Positions 1-6,510 are shown, numbered from the stretch's first letter. The stretch: DNA of 8,040 bases from Patescibacteria group bacterium (GCA_018971745.1 JAGXAD010000028.1:1-8040), one strand, 5' to 3'. The notes: generated by a model not told the origin, from the sequence alone. Made by a program: numbers and translations.

Positions 1-1608
1 ATTGGTTATGACGCCGAAAATCACATTTTGTATTTTTACGACGGCAAGATGGTATACGAGTGCGCGGAAAAGTTGTTTGAAAAACTTTCTCAAAAGGAAA
101 TTGCCGCCGCGAATTTATTTTTTGTAAACAATACTTTTTTGGTTTTTCACGCAAAGCCGATTTTTCTTTTACTCGCGCGCGCAGGCATTGCGGGATTGGG
201 CCGATGGCGCGATTTTTTGCTTGTTGAGTTTTTGCTTGATGCGGGCAGAAAAGAATTTTCTTTTGAAAAAACAATCCGCCGCGTACTGAATAAGGAAGTA
301 AAAACTATTGCTGAAGCGCTTCCGTTGTTTGCGGAACTTGATGCGCAACTTGCAAAAGAATTGCGAGAAAATAATTTGCAATCGGTATATGAAACCATAG
401 AGCTTCCGCTTACGCCGATTCTCGCGCAAATGGAAACGGAAGGAATTATATGCGAGAAAAAAACATTGGCGAGTATCGGCGCGCGCGTGAACAAAGAACT
501 TGATGTCCTGACCCAAAAAATTTATCAAAGCGTGGGGCGCGAATTTAATCTTAATTCTCCGCGACAGCTCGGCGAGGCGCTGTTCGTGAAATTAAAAATC
601 GGAGGCGCGCGAATCAAAAAAACCAAAACCGGACAATTCGCAACTGCCGAGCGCGAACTTATTAAATTGAAAAAAAGCCATCCGATTATTGCCGACATTT
701 TATCGTACCGGGAGCTCGCAAAATTAAAAACAACCTATATTGACGCGCTTCCCGCGTTGATTGGTTCGGACAACAGATTACATACGACATTTAATCAAGT
801 CGGAACAAGCACCGGGCGCCTTGCTTCGGAAAATCCGAATTTGCAGAATATCCCGATTCGCAGCGAACTTGGCCGGGAAATACGAAGCGCCTTTGTTGCG
901 GAAAAAGGATGGAAATTTTTAGGGTTTGATTATTCCCAGCTGGAACTTCGCATTGCCGCGTCGCTTTCCGGCGACAAAAAAATGATTCAGGCGTTTCAAG
1001 ACGGCGTTGACATTCACCGGCTTACCGCGTCGGAAATTAACAATATGCCGATTGAACAGGTTACGCCCGAACTTCGCCAGCGGGCAAAAACATTTAATTT
1101 CGGAATCTTGTACGGAATGGGTCCGAGAAGTTTTAGCGAGGGCGCCAACATTTCACTGGATGAAGCAAAAGCGTTTCAGCAGGAATATTTTCACGATTTT
1201 TCTTCTTTGGCTGAATATCTGGAAACCACGAAGGAGTTTGCGCGGAACAACGGATTTGTCCAGACCGCGTTTGGCAGGCGCCGTTATTTGCCGAATATTA
1301 TTTCCCCCAACATTCGCGATTCAGCTGAAGCGGAACGGATGGCAATTAATATGCCGATTCAGGGAACCGCGGCCGACATTATCAAGTTTGCGATGATTAA
1401 GATTGACCAATGGATGCGCGAGAAGGGGATTGGCGATTCGGTGCGGATGCTTTTGCAAATTCACGACGAGCTGATTTTTGAAGTTCGGGAAAATGTTGTT
1501 TCGGAAGCAAGAGCGCAAATTAAAAAAATAATGGAGACGGTGTGGCAATCATCCGTTCATTTGAGGGTTGATTCGTTCGAAGGCAACAACTGGGCGGAGT
1601 TAAAATGA
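1..1608 (+). CDS. polA: DNA polymerase I, C-terminal part (5' end outside window)
   Basis: Family A DNA polymerase, which fills gaps during repair and Okazaki fragment processing. The frame is open to the left edge, so this is the last ~535 residues and the true start is outside. The polymerase domain is complete: motif A DYSQLELR (928-951), the O-helix motif B RQRAKTFNFGILYG (about 1075-1116) with Phe at the position that discriminates against dideoxynucleotides, and motif C QIHDELIFEV (1456-1485). The STGRLASENPNLQNIP region (about 811-858) is also typical. The preceding ~150 residues look like a degenerate 3'-5' exonuclease fold: a HAKPI stretch sits where active enzymes carry the NxxxD motif, and no YAAED-like motif follows, so proofreading is probably absent. 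Whether a 5' nuclease domain lies upstream cannot be seen. It stops at TGA 1606-1608, 13 bases before holA, suggesting cotranscription. Confidence 0.97.
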   Translation: MGYDAENHILYFYDGKMVYECAEKLFEKLSQKEIAAANLFFVNNTFLVFHAKPIFLLLARAGIAGLGRWRDFLLVEFLLDAGRKEFSFEKTIRRVLNKEVKTIAEALPLFAELDAQLAKELRENNLQSVYETIELPLTPILAQMETEGIICEKKTLASIGARVNKELDVLTQKIYQSVGREFNLNSPRQLGEALFVKLKIGGARIKKTKTGQFATAERELIKLKKSHPIIADILSYRELAKLKTTYIDALPALIGSDNRLHTTFNQVGTSTGRLASENPNLQNIPIRSELGREIRSAFVAEKGWKFLGFDYSQLELRIAASLSGDKKMIQAFQDGVDIHRLTASEINNMPIEQVTPELRQRAKTFNFGILYGMGPRSFSEGANISLDEAKAFQQEYFHDFSSLAEYLETTKEFARNNGFVQTAFGRRRYLPNIISPNIRDSAEAERMAINMPIQGTAADIIKFAMIKIDQWMREKGIGDSVRMLLQIHDELIFEVRENVVSEARAQIKKIMETVWQSSVHLRVDSFEGNNWAELK

Positions 1609-1621
1609 TGCCGTAGCAATT

Positions 1622-2581
1622 ATGATTTATTTTCTTTACGGAGCGGATACTTATCGCTCCCGGAAAAAATTAAGCGCGATTTTTGAAGAATACCGCAAAA
1701 AATGGGGAAGCAATTTGAATGTGGAAAAGTTTGACGCGGAAGTTGATGACATTGAGCGGATACTCGCTGCAGCCGAAAATCAGTCGCTTTTTGTCGGAAA
1801 AAAATTGGTTATCGTTGAGCGATTTTTTTCCGCGGAAAGCGGACCTTCCGCAAAAAAGGGGTTTGCTCGCGCGTTTGAAAAATTGGAAAAAAAATTATCG
1901 GTTTTGCAAACATCGCAGGATACGATTGTTTTGTTTTGGGACGGGGAAATCGGCGCTGAAGCAAAAAAAGAATTAAAACAGTTTTTGAAATATGTTGCAA
2001 AATCCGAAGAATTTGAATTGCTTGCCGGAGAAGCATTGCAGAAAGCGATTGTTGCGGAAGCGCGAAAGCGCGGCATAACTGTTTCAAGTCGTGATGTGAA
2101 CGCGCTGGTTGCGCGGTACGGCAGCGATATATGGGCGATTGCCGGAGAACTTGATAAGGCCGAAGTTGCGGGCTCTCTTGAAATAACTTCGCGTATGCCG
2201 ATTGAGGATAAAATATACAAATTAACCGATGCAGTCGTGGACGGCAAAAAGGAAGCGCTATTTTTATTGAAAGCGCTTCTTGAATCTGGAATTAACGAAT
2301 TGTACATTTTGGGCGCGTTGCGAAACGGCATCCGCGGACTATTGCTGGCTTCCGAAGCTGTCGACGAAAAGCGGCCGATCGGCGAGGTTGAAAAATTTTT
2401 GGGCATTCATCATCCATTTGTATTAAAAAAAATGCAGGCGCAGGCGCGCACGCATTCTTTTGAAGCGCTAAAAAAGTTATACGAAAATGTTTTGGCGGCG
2501 GAGCAGGAAATGAAAGGAAGCAAAGTATCAAATCGCGACGCCCTGGAAATTTTTGTGGAGCGCGCGCTTGAAATTTCCTGA
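1622..2581 (+). CDS. holA: DNA polymerase III subunit delta
   Basis: Delta subunit of the replicative clamp loader, which opens the beta sliding clamp and loads it on DNA with the gamma/tau and delta' subunits. The 319-residue length is normal for the family. The N-terminus MIYFLYGADTYRSRKKL is the characteristic HolA opening (I-Y-x-L-Y-G-x-D-x-Y), followed by an AAA+-like fold without a Walker A motif, as expected for delta. The C-terminal third (about residues 195-319) has the helical collar pattern, including the VDGKKEALFLLKALLESG and LGIHHPFVLKKM stretches. The ATG at 1622 lies 13 bases after the polA stop. No Shine-Dalgarno is visible in front of it, so initiation may depend on coupling to polA translation. 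It converges with rpsT; as I recall, the holA-rpsT convergent pair is also found in Bacillus and other bacteria, which supports the call. Confidence 0.92.
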   Translation: MIYFLYGADTYRSRKKLSAIFEEYRKKWGSNLNVEKFDAEVDDIERILAAAENQSLFVGKKLVIVERFFSAESGPSAKKGFARAFEKLEKKLSVLQTSQDTIVLFWDGEIGAEAKKELKQFLKYVAKSEEFELLAGEALQKAIVAEARKRGITVSSRDVNALVARYGSDIWAIAGELDKAEVAGSLEITSRMPIEDKIYKLTDAVVDGKKEALFLLKALLESGINELYILGALRNGIRGLLLASEAVDEKRPIGEVEKFLGIHHPFVLKKMQAQARTHSFEALKKLYENVLAAEQEMKGSKVSNRDALEIFVERALEIS

Positions 2582-2600
2582 TGCGGCGCACTGCGGGTAA

Positions 2601-2638
2601 TTAAAAAATCATCGGCTATTGCGCCGATGATTTTTTAA
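2601..2638. terminator. Bidirectional terminator between holA and rpsT
   Basis: A perfect 16-bp inverted repeat (arms 2601-2616 and 2623-2638) encloses a 6-base loop TATTGC. The arm core is ATCATCGGC/GCCGATGAT, flanked by A6 and T6, so both strands produce a GC-containing stem ending in a U run. It can end polA-holA transcripts on the + strand and rpsT transcripts on the - strand. The rpsT stop codon (2616-2618) falls at the stem-loop junction, so one arm is coding sequence of rpsT. Confidence 0.9.
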
Positions 2639-2885
2639 TCAGTTTCATTAAGCGGGATTTTTTGCGGGATGCGGTGTTTTTTTTGATGGCGTTGGTTTTG
2701 GCGGCTTTGTCCAAAGATTTGTACGCCTGCGGAATCAGTTTTTTTGCCTCGTCAAATTTCTTTTCTTCAACGAGCGTTTTTATTTTTTTCAGGGCATCGC
2801 GAAACGCCTCTTTTCGTTTGAGGTTTTGTTTCTGGCGTCGTTTTGACTGGCGGAGCGCCTTTTTTGCCGATTTGGTGATGGGCAT
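2616..2885 (-). CDS. rpsT: 30S ribosomal protein S20
   Basis: Primary 16S rRNA-binding protein of the small subunit, needed for early 30S assembly. The 89-residue, very basic, all-helical sequence is normal for S20 and opens with the family signature MPITKSAKKALRQSKRRQKQN. The C-terminal helix carries the conserved basic KKNTASRKKSRLMKLIKK segment (about residues 68-85). The ATG at 2885 is supported by the MPxxKSAKK start and by a promoter immediately upstream that leaves room for only a few untranslated bases. The last codons form the upstream arm of the shared terminator. It is convergent with holA. A single-gene transcript is likely, since its own promoter and terminator are visible. Confidence 0.96.
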   Translation of the reverse strand: MPITKSAKKALRQSKRRQKQNLKRKEAFRDALKKIKTLVEEKKFDEAKKLIPQAYKSLDKAAKTNAIKKNTASRKKSRLMKLIKKSSAQ

Positions 2886-2894
2886 ATGAAATTA

Positions 2895-2922
2895 AGTTTA
2901 GCAGGAAGAAAATTTTTGTCAA
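2895..2922 (-). promoter_or_regulatory. rpsT promoter
   Basis: On the - strand a perfect -35 TTGACA (2917-2922) is followed by a 16-base spacer and a -10 TAAACT (2895-2900, 4 of 6 consensus). Transcription would start near 2888, only about 3 bases before the rpsT ATG at 2885, predicting a leaderless or almost leaderless mRNA with no room for a Shine-Dalgarno. Confidence 0.65.
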
Positions 2923-2964
2923 ATGAATAAAGGGGGTGGTAAAACATACTTTCGTAATGATATT

Positions 2965-2989
2965 AAAAAGGCGAGGATGTTTCCTCGCC
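2965..2989 (-). terminator. Rho-independent terminator of the HD-domain gene
   Basis: Read on the - strand, GGCGAGGA (2982-2989) pairs with TCCTCGCC (2970-2977) around the 4-base loop AACA, then runs into TTTTT (2965-2969). This is a perfect 8-bp GC-rich stem with a U tract, 13 bases past the stop of the HD-domain gene. It separates that transcript from the rpsT promoter. Confidence 0.9.
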
Positions 2990-3001
2990 ACTGACGCGAT
3001 A

Positions 3002-3586
3002 TTAGTCGCGAATTCGTCGCGCGTTTGGCCATGGGTCGTTTTGTTCCATAGGATGATTGAACCAAATGCGAGCACTCGTCACATCGGCTAAATGGCAAAG
3101 CGCGGCAAGCGGACCCATGACGCGCCGTCTATTGGTGTAGTCGTTAAGCTCTCCTTCCACATATTTCATTCCGTTTTTTTGTTCGGGTGTCAGTAGCACG
3201 CCGTACTCTTTAAGTTTTTTTGCGCGAAATTCGTGTTGCGCGTCTTTTGTTCTCAACGATTCAATATGCTGAAATTGTCCGTCTGTCGCCATTTCGTATT
3301 TCCACGGCTTTTCAATGTCATGAAGAAAAACAACAAGAAGAACATCGGATAAGGAAAACGGCTGAGGGCGAATAGAGTTTATTAATTCGTAAAGGACGAT
3401 AACAATGTTCATGATTTCTTGTACATGATCGAAGTATCCACCATGCCAATTTTGGTGATTGTTGGTGGATCCTTGTACCGTTTGGAATAGTTTTCTATTC
3501 TCCGACAAAATTCTGAAACATGCCGTCCGGTTCGGTTCATCAATCATTTCAAGCATTTGTTCAACGGTATAATAGTTTGGTTTCAT
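3002..3586 (-). CDS. HD-domain protein, putative metal-dependent phosphohydrolase
   Basis: A 194-residue soluble protein with the residue pattern of the HD superfamily: His54 in GGYFDHVQEI, the His89-Asp90 doublet in VVFLHDIEKPWKY, and His165/Asp168 in CHLADVTSARIW. These are the expected metal ligands, so it probably hydrolyses a phosphoester or phosphodiester (nucleotide or nucleic acid), but the substrate cannot be told. The NNHQNWHGGYFDHVQEIMNI opening resembles, from memory, small HD proteins found in phage genomes. The ATG at 3586 is preceded by AAAAGGG at suitable spacing, unlike the SD-less housekeeping genes around it. It lies 60 bases downstream of uvrB on the same strand and ends at its own terminator. 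The coding DNA shows fewer A/T homopolymer runs than its neighbours. Together these hint at an acquired cargo gene, but that is inference. Confidence 0.68.
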   Translation of the reverse strand: MKPNYYTVEQMLEMIDEPNRTACFRILSENRKLFQTVQGSTNNHQNWHGGYFDHVQEIMNIVIVLYELINSIRPQPFSLSDVLLVVFLHDIEKPWKYEMATDGQFQHIESLRTKDAQHEFRAKKLKEYGVLLTPEQKNGMKYVEGELNDYTNRRRVMGPLAALCHLADVTSARIWFNHPMEQNDPWPNARRIRD

Positions 3587-3613
3587 GAGATACCCTTTTG
3601 TTATGTGAATGAA

Positions 3614-3619
3614 CTTATA
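3614..3619 (-). promoter_or_regulatory. Possible -10 element of the HD-domain gene
   Basis: TATAAG on the - strand (5 of 6 to consensus) lies 27 bases before the ATG at 3586, with an SD-like AAAAGGG between. No good -35 is found at 16-18 bases. A TTGACT at 3645-3650, overlapping the uvrB stop, is too far away (25 bases). The gene may therefore also be read through from uvrB. Confidence 0.3.
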
Positions 3620-3646
3620 GTAACGGTATTACAATATTTTTAAAAG

Positions 3647-5605
3647 TCAAACGGTTTTTTGCATTTTTTTGATTTGGTTGCGGATTTGCGCGGCGAGTTC
3701 AAAGTTTAATTCTTTTGCGGCTTTTTTCATTTCTTTTTCGAGCGAAGCGATAATTTCTTTTATCGGCCCTTCGGGAACGGGAAATTCTTCTTCCCGATTT
3801 TTTTCTTCCAGAATTGACTGTCTGATTGCTTTTATAATTTGTTTCGGGGTGATGTTGTGCTCGCGGTTGTATTCCTCCTGAATGGCGCGGCGGCGCCTGG
3901 TTTCGTTGATTGCCACGCGCATTGAACCCGTGATTGCGTCCGCGTACAAAATTACTTTGCCGTCAATGTGGCGCGATGCTCTGCCGATGATTTGCAGGAG
4001 CGTTGTTTCGTTTCGCAAAAACCCTTCTTTGTCCGCGTCCAGTATCGCGATGAACGAAACCTCGGGCAAGTCCAACCCTTCGCGAAGCAGGTTGATGCCG
4101 ACAATAACATCGTGTTCTCCGGTGCGGAGTTTCTTTAATACTTCGGAGCGGTCAAACGTTTTAATTTCCGAGTGCAGATATTCGGCTTTGATGCCGGCAT
4201 CCGTCAAGTATTCGGCGATGTCTTCGGCAAGTCGTTTGGTAAGCGCCATCACGAGCGAGCGTTCTTTTTTTGCGATGCGCTTTTTTATTTCTGCGATAAC
4301 ATTTTTAATCTGGTTTTTTGTCGGCCGCACTTCAAGTTCCGGGTCAAGGATGCCGGTGGGGCGGATGAGTTGTTCAATAATGTGTGGTTTTGAATTTTCA
4401 AGTTCGTATTCATCCGGCGTTGCGGAAACATACGCGACTTGTGCGATTTTGCGGTTGAATTCCTCAAAAGTAAGCGGGCGATTATCAATGGCAGAGGGCA
4501 GGCGAAATCCGTATTCAACAAGTGTTGTTTTTCGCGCTTTGTCGCCGTGATACATTCCGCGGATTTGCGGGATTGATGCGTGCGATTCGTCTATAACGGT
4601 TAAAAAATTTTCCCCGAAGCGGTAGCGGAAATAATCCAAAAGCGTGTGCGGCGGCGTGCCCGGTTCGCGAAAATCAAGATGGCGCGAATAATTTTCAATG
4701 CCGTTTACGTATCCGGTTTTTTCAAGCATTTCCATGTCAAAATCGGTGCGCTGTTTCAGGCGCTCGGCTTCCAGAAGATGCCCGCGTTTTTTCAGTTCCG
4801 CAAGGCGCTCGCGCAATTCTTTTTTGATGTTGCGGACGGCAAGTTTCAACCTGGTTTGAGGAGTAACAAAATGTTTTGCGGGAAAGACGCGGACTGAATT
4901 TAGAATACTGGATTTAGAATTTAGGGAAGATGAGCGTCTTTTTATTGATATGATTTTATTTTCTAAAAATTCAATGTCAATAATTTCTTCGCCCGAGGGC
5001 AGATATATTTCCGCTTTGTTGCCGCGCATGCGGAACTCTCCGCGCTTTGGGTCGTAATCGTTGCGATTGTATTGAAGCAGAACCAAATCGCGGGCAAATG
5101 TTTTTTGCGAAATTGTCTGCCCGGTTTTTATTTCAACGCTTGCTTTTTCGTATTCTTCCGGACCTCCGATGCCGTAAATGCAGGAAACCGATGCTACGAT
5201 TATGACATCATTGCGCGTAAGCAAGTCCGCGGTTGCGGCATGGCGCAAAGAATCAATCATCTCGTTAATTTTCGCGTCCTTTTCTATATAGGTATCGCTT
5301 TGCGGGATGTACGCTTCTGGCTGATAGTAATCGTAGTAAGATACGAAATAATGCACGGCGTTCTCCGGAAAAAATTCTTTGAATTCCTGATACAATTGTG
5401 CCGCAAGGGTTTTGTTGTGCGAAATCACAAGCGTTGGTTTCTGAATTCGTTCAATAACATTCGCCATCGTGAATGTTTTTCCGGAGCCCGTAACGCCAAG
5501 AAGTGTTTGGTGCCGTGTGCCCGTGTTTAAGTTCGCCGCAAGTTGGTTTATGGCATTTGGTTGATCGCCGGTTGGCTGGTATTGACTTTTTAGGACGAAT
5601 TTCAT
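3647..5605 (-). CDS. uvrB: UvrABC excinuclease subunit B
   Basis: Damage-verifying helicase-like subunit of nucleotide excision repair; it receives the lesion from UvrA and recruits UvrC for incision. At 652 residues it is near full family length. Motifs in order: Walker A GVTGSGKT (37-44), the damage-probing beta-hairpin YYDYYQPEAYIPQSD (90-104), Walker B-like IDESH (338-342), SATP (394-397), GINLLREGLDLPEVS (503-517), the arginine-finger motif QIIGRASR (538-545) and a C-terminal UVR helix-hairpin (about 614-650) that contacts UvrC. An unusual S/N-rich stretch at about 224-238, in the UvrA-contacting domain 2, looks about ten residues longer than E. coli UvrB. The ATG at 5605 fits the MKFVLKSQYQPTGDQP start. 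No SD is visible before it, and I see no convincing uvrB promoter in the 48 bases to the divergent gene. Confidence 0.98.
   Translation of the reverse strand: MKFVLKSQYQPTGDQPNAINQLAANLNTGTRHQTLLGVTGSGKTFTMANVIERIQKPTLVISHNKTLAAQLYQEFKEFFPENAVHYFVSYYDYYQPEAYIPQSDTYIEKDAKINEMIDSLRHAATADLLTRNDVIIVASVSCIYGIGGPEEYEKASVEIKTGQTISQKTFARDLVLLQYNRNDYDPKRGEFRMRGNKAEIYLPSGEEIIDIEFLENKIISIKRRSSSLNSKSSILNSVRVFPAKHFVTPQTRLKLAVRNIKKELRERLAELKKRGHLLEAERLKQRTDFDMEMLEKTGYVNGIENYSRHLDFREPGTPPHTLLDYFRYRFGENFLTVIDESHASIPQIRGMYHGDKARKTTLVEYGFRLPSAIDNRPLTFEEFNRKIAQVAYVSATPDEYELENSKPHIIEQLIRPTGILDPELEVRPTKNQIKNVIAEIKKRIAKKERSLVMALTKRLAEDIAEYLTDAGIKAEYLHSEIKTFDRSEVLKKLRTGEHDVIVGINLLREGLDLPEVSFIAILDADKEGFLRNETTLLQIIGRASRHIDGKVILYADAITGSMRVAINETRRRRAIQEEYNREHNITPKQIIKAIRQSILEEKNREEEFPVPEGPIKEIIASLEKEMKKAAKELNFELAAQIRNQIKKMQKTV
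4896..4924. repeat. AT-rich ATTCTAAATTC-type repeat inside uvrB
   Basis: The + strand carries GAATTTAGAAT (4896-4906) and a second related unit GATTTAGAATTTAG (4911-4924), giving two tandem copies of a TTTAGAAT core. The first unit is the exact reverse complement of ATTCTAAATTC at 6532-6542 upstream of ruvA. It encodes the S/N-rich insert of UvrB in frame. Confidence 0.55.
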
Positions 5606-5610
5606 AGAAT
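5582..5610 (+). promoter_or_regulatory. Promoter of the small-peptide/membrane-protein unit, inside uvrB start
   Basis: TTGACT (5582-5587, 5 of 6), a 17-base spacer and TAGAAT (5605-5610, 5 of 6) form a near-consensus sigma70-type promoter on the + strand. Transcription would begin near 5617, leaving a roughly 37-base leader that contains the SD at 5644-5649. The -35 and spacer lie inside the first eight codons of divergently oriented uvrB, and the -10 begins at the first base of the uvrB ATG. Confidence 0.7.
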
Positions 5611-5623
5611 AAATTTAGGATTT
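5605..5623. repeat. Degenerate copy of the AT-rich repeat upstream of uvrB
   Basis: TAGAATAAATTTAGGATTT resembles the TTTAGAATTTAG units inside uvrB. It sits between uvrB and the divergent small gene and contains the -10 of the divergent promoter. The match is inexact and such AT-rich words can arise by chance. Confidence 0.3.
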
Positions 5624-5653
5624 TGACATAAAGAATATAAAAAGGGAGGCAGA

Positions 5654-5734
5654 ATGGAAATAGCAATCGGATTACTAATGGTTGCTGTGGCAGTCGGCGT
5701 TTGGGTTTATGTCGAGCGCGTTACGCGCAAATGA
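5654..5734 (+). CDS. 26-residue single-span membrane peptide
   Basis: A short ORF starts at ATG 5654 behind a good Shine-Dalgarno GGGAGG (5644-5649) and stops at TGA 5732-5734. The peptide has one hydrophobic helix (MEIAIGLLMVAVAVGVWVYV, residues 1-20) and a charged tail ERVTRK, so by the positive-inside rule its C-terminus should face the cytoplasm. Its stop codon touches the SD of the next gene, so the two should be translationally coupled. A strong promoter lies upstream. I do not recognise the family. The topology resembles small accessory subunits of membrane complexes, or a leader peptide that controls the next gene. The evidence that it is translated is the SD, the promoter and the amphipathic composition; no homologue was checked. 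Confidence 0.6.
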   Translation: MEIAIGLLMVAVAVGVWVYVERVTRK

Positions 5735-5741
5735 AAGGAGG
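5734..5741 (+). promoter_or_regulatory. Shine-Dalgarno that fixes the start of the membrane protein
   Basis: AAAGGAGG is a near-perfect SD, followed by a 7-base spacer AAGTGAA and the GTG at 5749. It shares its first base with the TGA of the 26-residue peptide. The alternative ATG at 5731 in the same frame would lie before this SD and has none of its own at a fitting distance, so GTG 5749 is preferred. Confidence 0.75.
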
Positions 5742-5748
5742 AAGTGAA

Positions 5749-6429
5749 GTGTTATTAAACGGGTTGATGGCGGCGCTTTTTGTTGTCGGGTTGATGTTTG
5801 GTTTTTTCGGCTGGTTTCGGTTTAGCGTAAAAACGGTTGTGGTCGGCCTTCTTATCGTTTTGATTCTGATGGTCGTTTTGGCTTTCGTAGCATCCGCCGC
5901 GGAAAATTCCGCTCCCATAAAAAATCCGGTTGCGGCTGAGAAATCTGCGTGTTCAACGGAGTTTAACATTGATGATTCATCGTGGGCTTTGCGTTTGGTT
6001 GAAATTATTCCCATTGATGCCGTTTCCAACGATCTTGCCGTTAACATTGCGCCTGATGCGACATATTTATATTTGGCGCACACTCGTTTTTTTACTAAGA
6101 TGGGGAATTCGAATTGCGTCGCGACCTTGTTTTCATACGGCGAGCTTGACGGGGTTGACGGAAAACGGGTATGGGGCCGGTCCTCTTTTGGGAAAAACGG
6201 AAAAAAGACATTTTTTCTTTTACTCGATAATGACAGTCCTGTGGACCCAAAAACATTTCTTAAAAATAAGCCAGACGTATGGAAAAGCGGAGATGATTTG
6301 GACATAGCCGGTACGTGCGACGGCGCAATGCGGTGCCGCATTGCCTTTACTTTGTATAAAGAGAAATTGCCGATTGCGTCGCGCGTGCTGGATATCGTTG
6401 CGTTGCGGGTGTTGGATATTGACAAATAG
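5749..6429 (+). CDS. Membrane-anchored protein of unknown function
   Basis: A 226-residue protein if started at GTG 5749. Two hydrophobic segments (about residues 5-22 and 28-50) are separated by a short polar turn GWFRFSVK, and the second ends in an AFVASAAENS stretch that resembles a signal peptidase site. The remaining ~175 residues are polar, apparently beta-rich, and carry four cysteines (68, 123, 190, 196; the last two in GTCDGAMRC) that could form disulfides if the domain is outside the membrane. The segment NIAPDATYLYLAHTRFF and the closing DIVALRVLDIDK hint at a repeated-strand fold, but I recognise no family or catalytic motif. It is coupled to the 26-residue peptide upstream and ends before a strong terminator, making a two-gene unit. 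A surface or envelope role is a guess from topology only. Confidence 0.75.
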   Translation: MLLNGLMAALFVVGLMFGFFGWFRFSVKTVVVGLLIVLILMVVLAFVASAAENSAPIKNPVAAEKSACSTEFNIDDSSWALRLVEIIPIDAVSNDLAVNIAPDATYLYLAHTRFFTKMGNSNCVATLFSYGELDGVDGKRVWGRSSFGKNGKKTFFLLLDNDSPVDPKTFLKNKPDVWKSGDDLDIAGTCDGAMRCRIAFTLYKEKLPIASRVLDIVALRVLDIDK

Positions 6430-6461
6430 TATGTTTGGAAAAAAAGTAGTCTGGAAACAGT

Positions 6462-6489
6462 AAGCCGGCGCTTAACGCCGGCTTTTTTT
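6462..6489 (+). terminator. Rho-independent terminator of the membrane-protein unit
   Basis: AAGCCGGCG (6462-6470), loop CTTAA and CGCCGGCTT (6476-6484) make a perfect 9-bp GC-rich stem followed by a T tract to 6489. It lies 32 bases past the stop codon at 6429 and separates this unit from ruvA. Confidence 0.93.
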
Positions 6490-6501
6490 ATTGTTAAAAA
6501 G

Positions 6502-6510
6502 TGCTATGAT
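6502..6510 (+). promoter_or_regulatory. Extended -10 promoter of ruvA
   Basis: TGCTATGAT (6502-6510) matches the extended -10 pattern TGnTATAAT with one mismatch in the hexamer. At 16-17 bases upstream there is only the T tract of the preceding terminator instead of a -35, as is usual for extended -10 promoters. Transcription would start near 6517, about 49 bases before the ruvA ATG. Confidence 0.55.

Noticed and set aside
1780..2406. Minus-strand open frame of 208 codons opposite holA.
   Set aside because: A shadow frame of holA: serine/alanine-rich, no domains, and holA itself is well supported.
5701..5748. Earlier starts for the membrane protein at TTG 5701 or ATG 5731.
   Set aside because: Both lie before the strong SD at 5734-5741, and the TTG overlaps most of the second half of the 26-residue ORF; GTG 5749 has the correct spacing.
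5721..6425. Long minus-strand open frame (234 codons) opposite the membrane protein.
   Set aside because: It is a shadow of the + strand gene, which has a promoter, SD, coherent membrane topology and terminator; the antisense product is serine/threonine-rich without domains.
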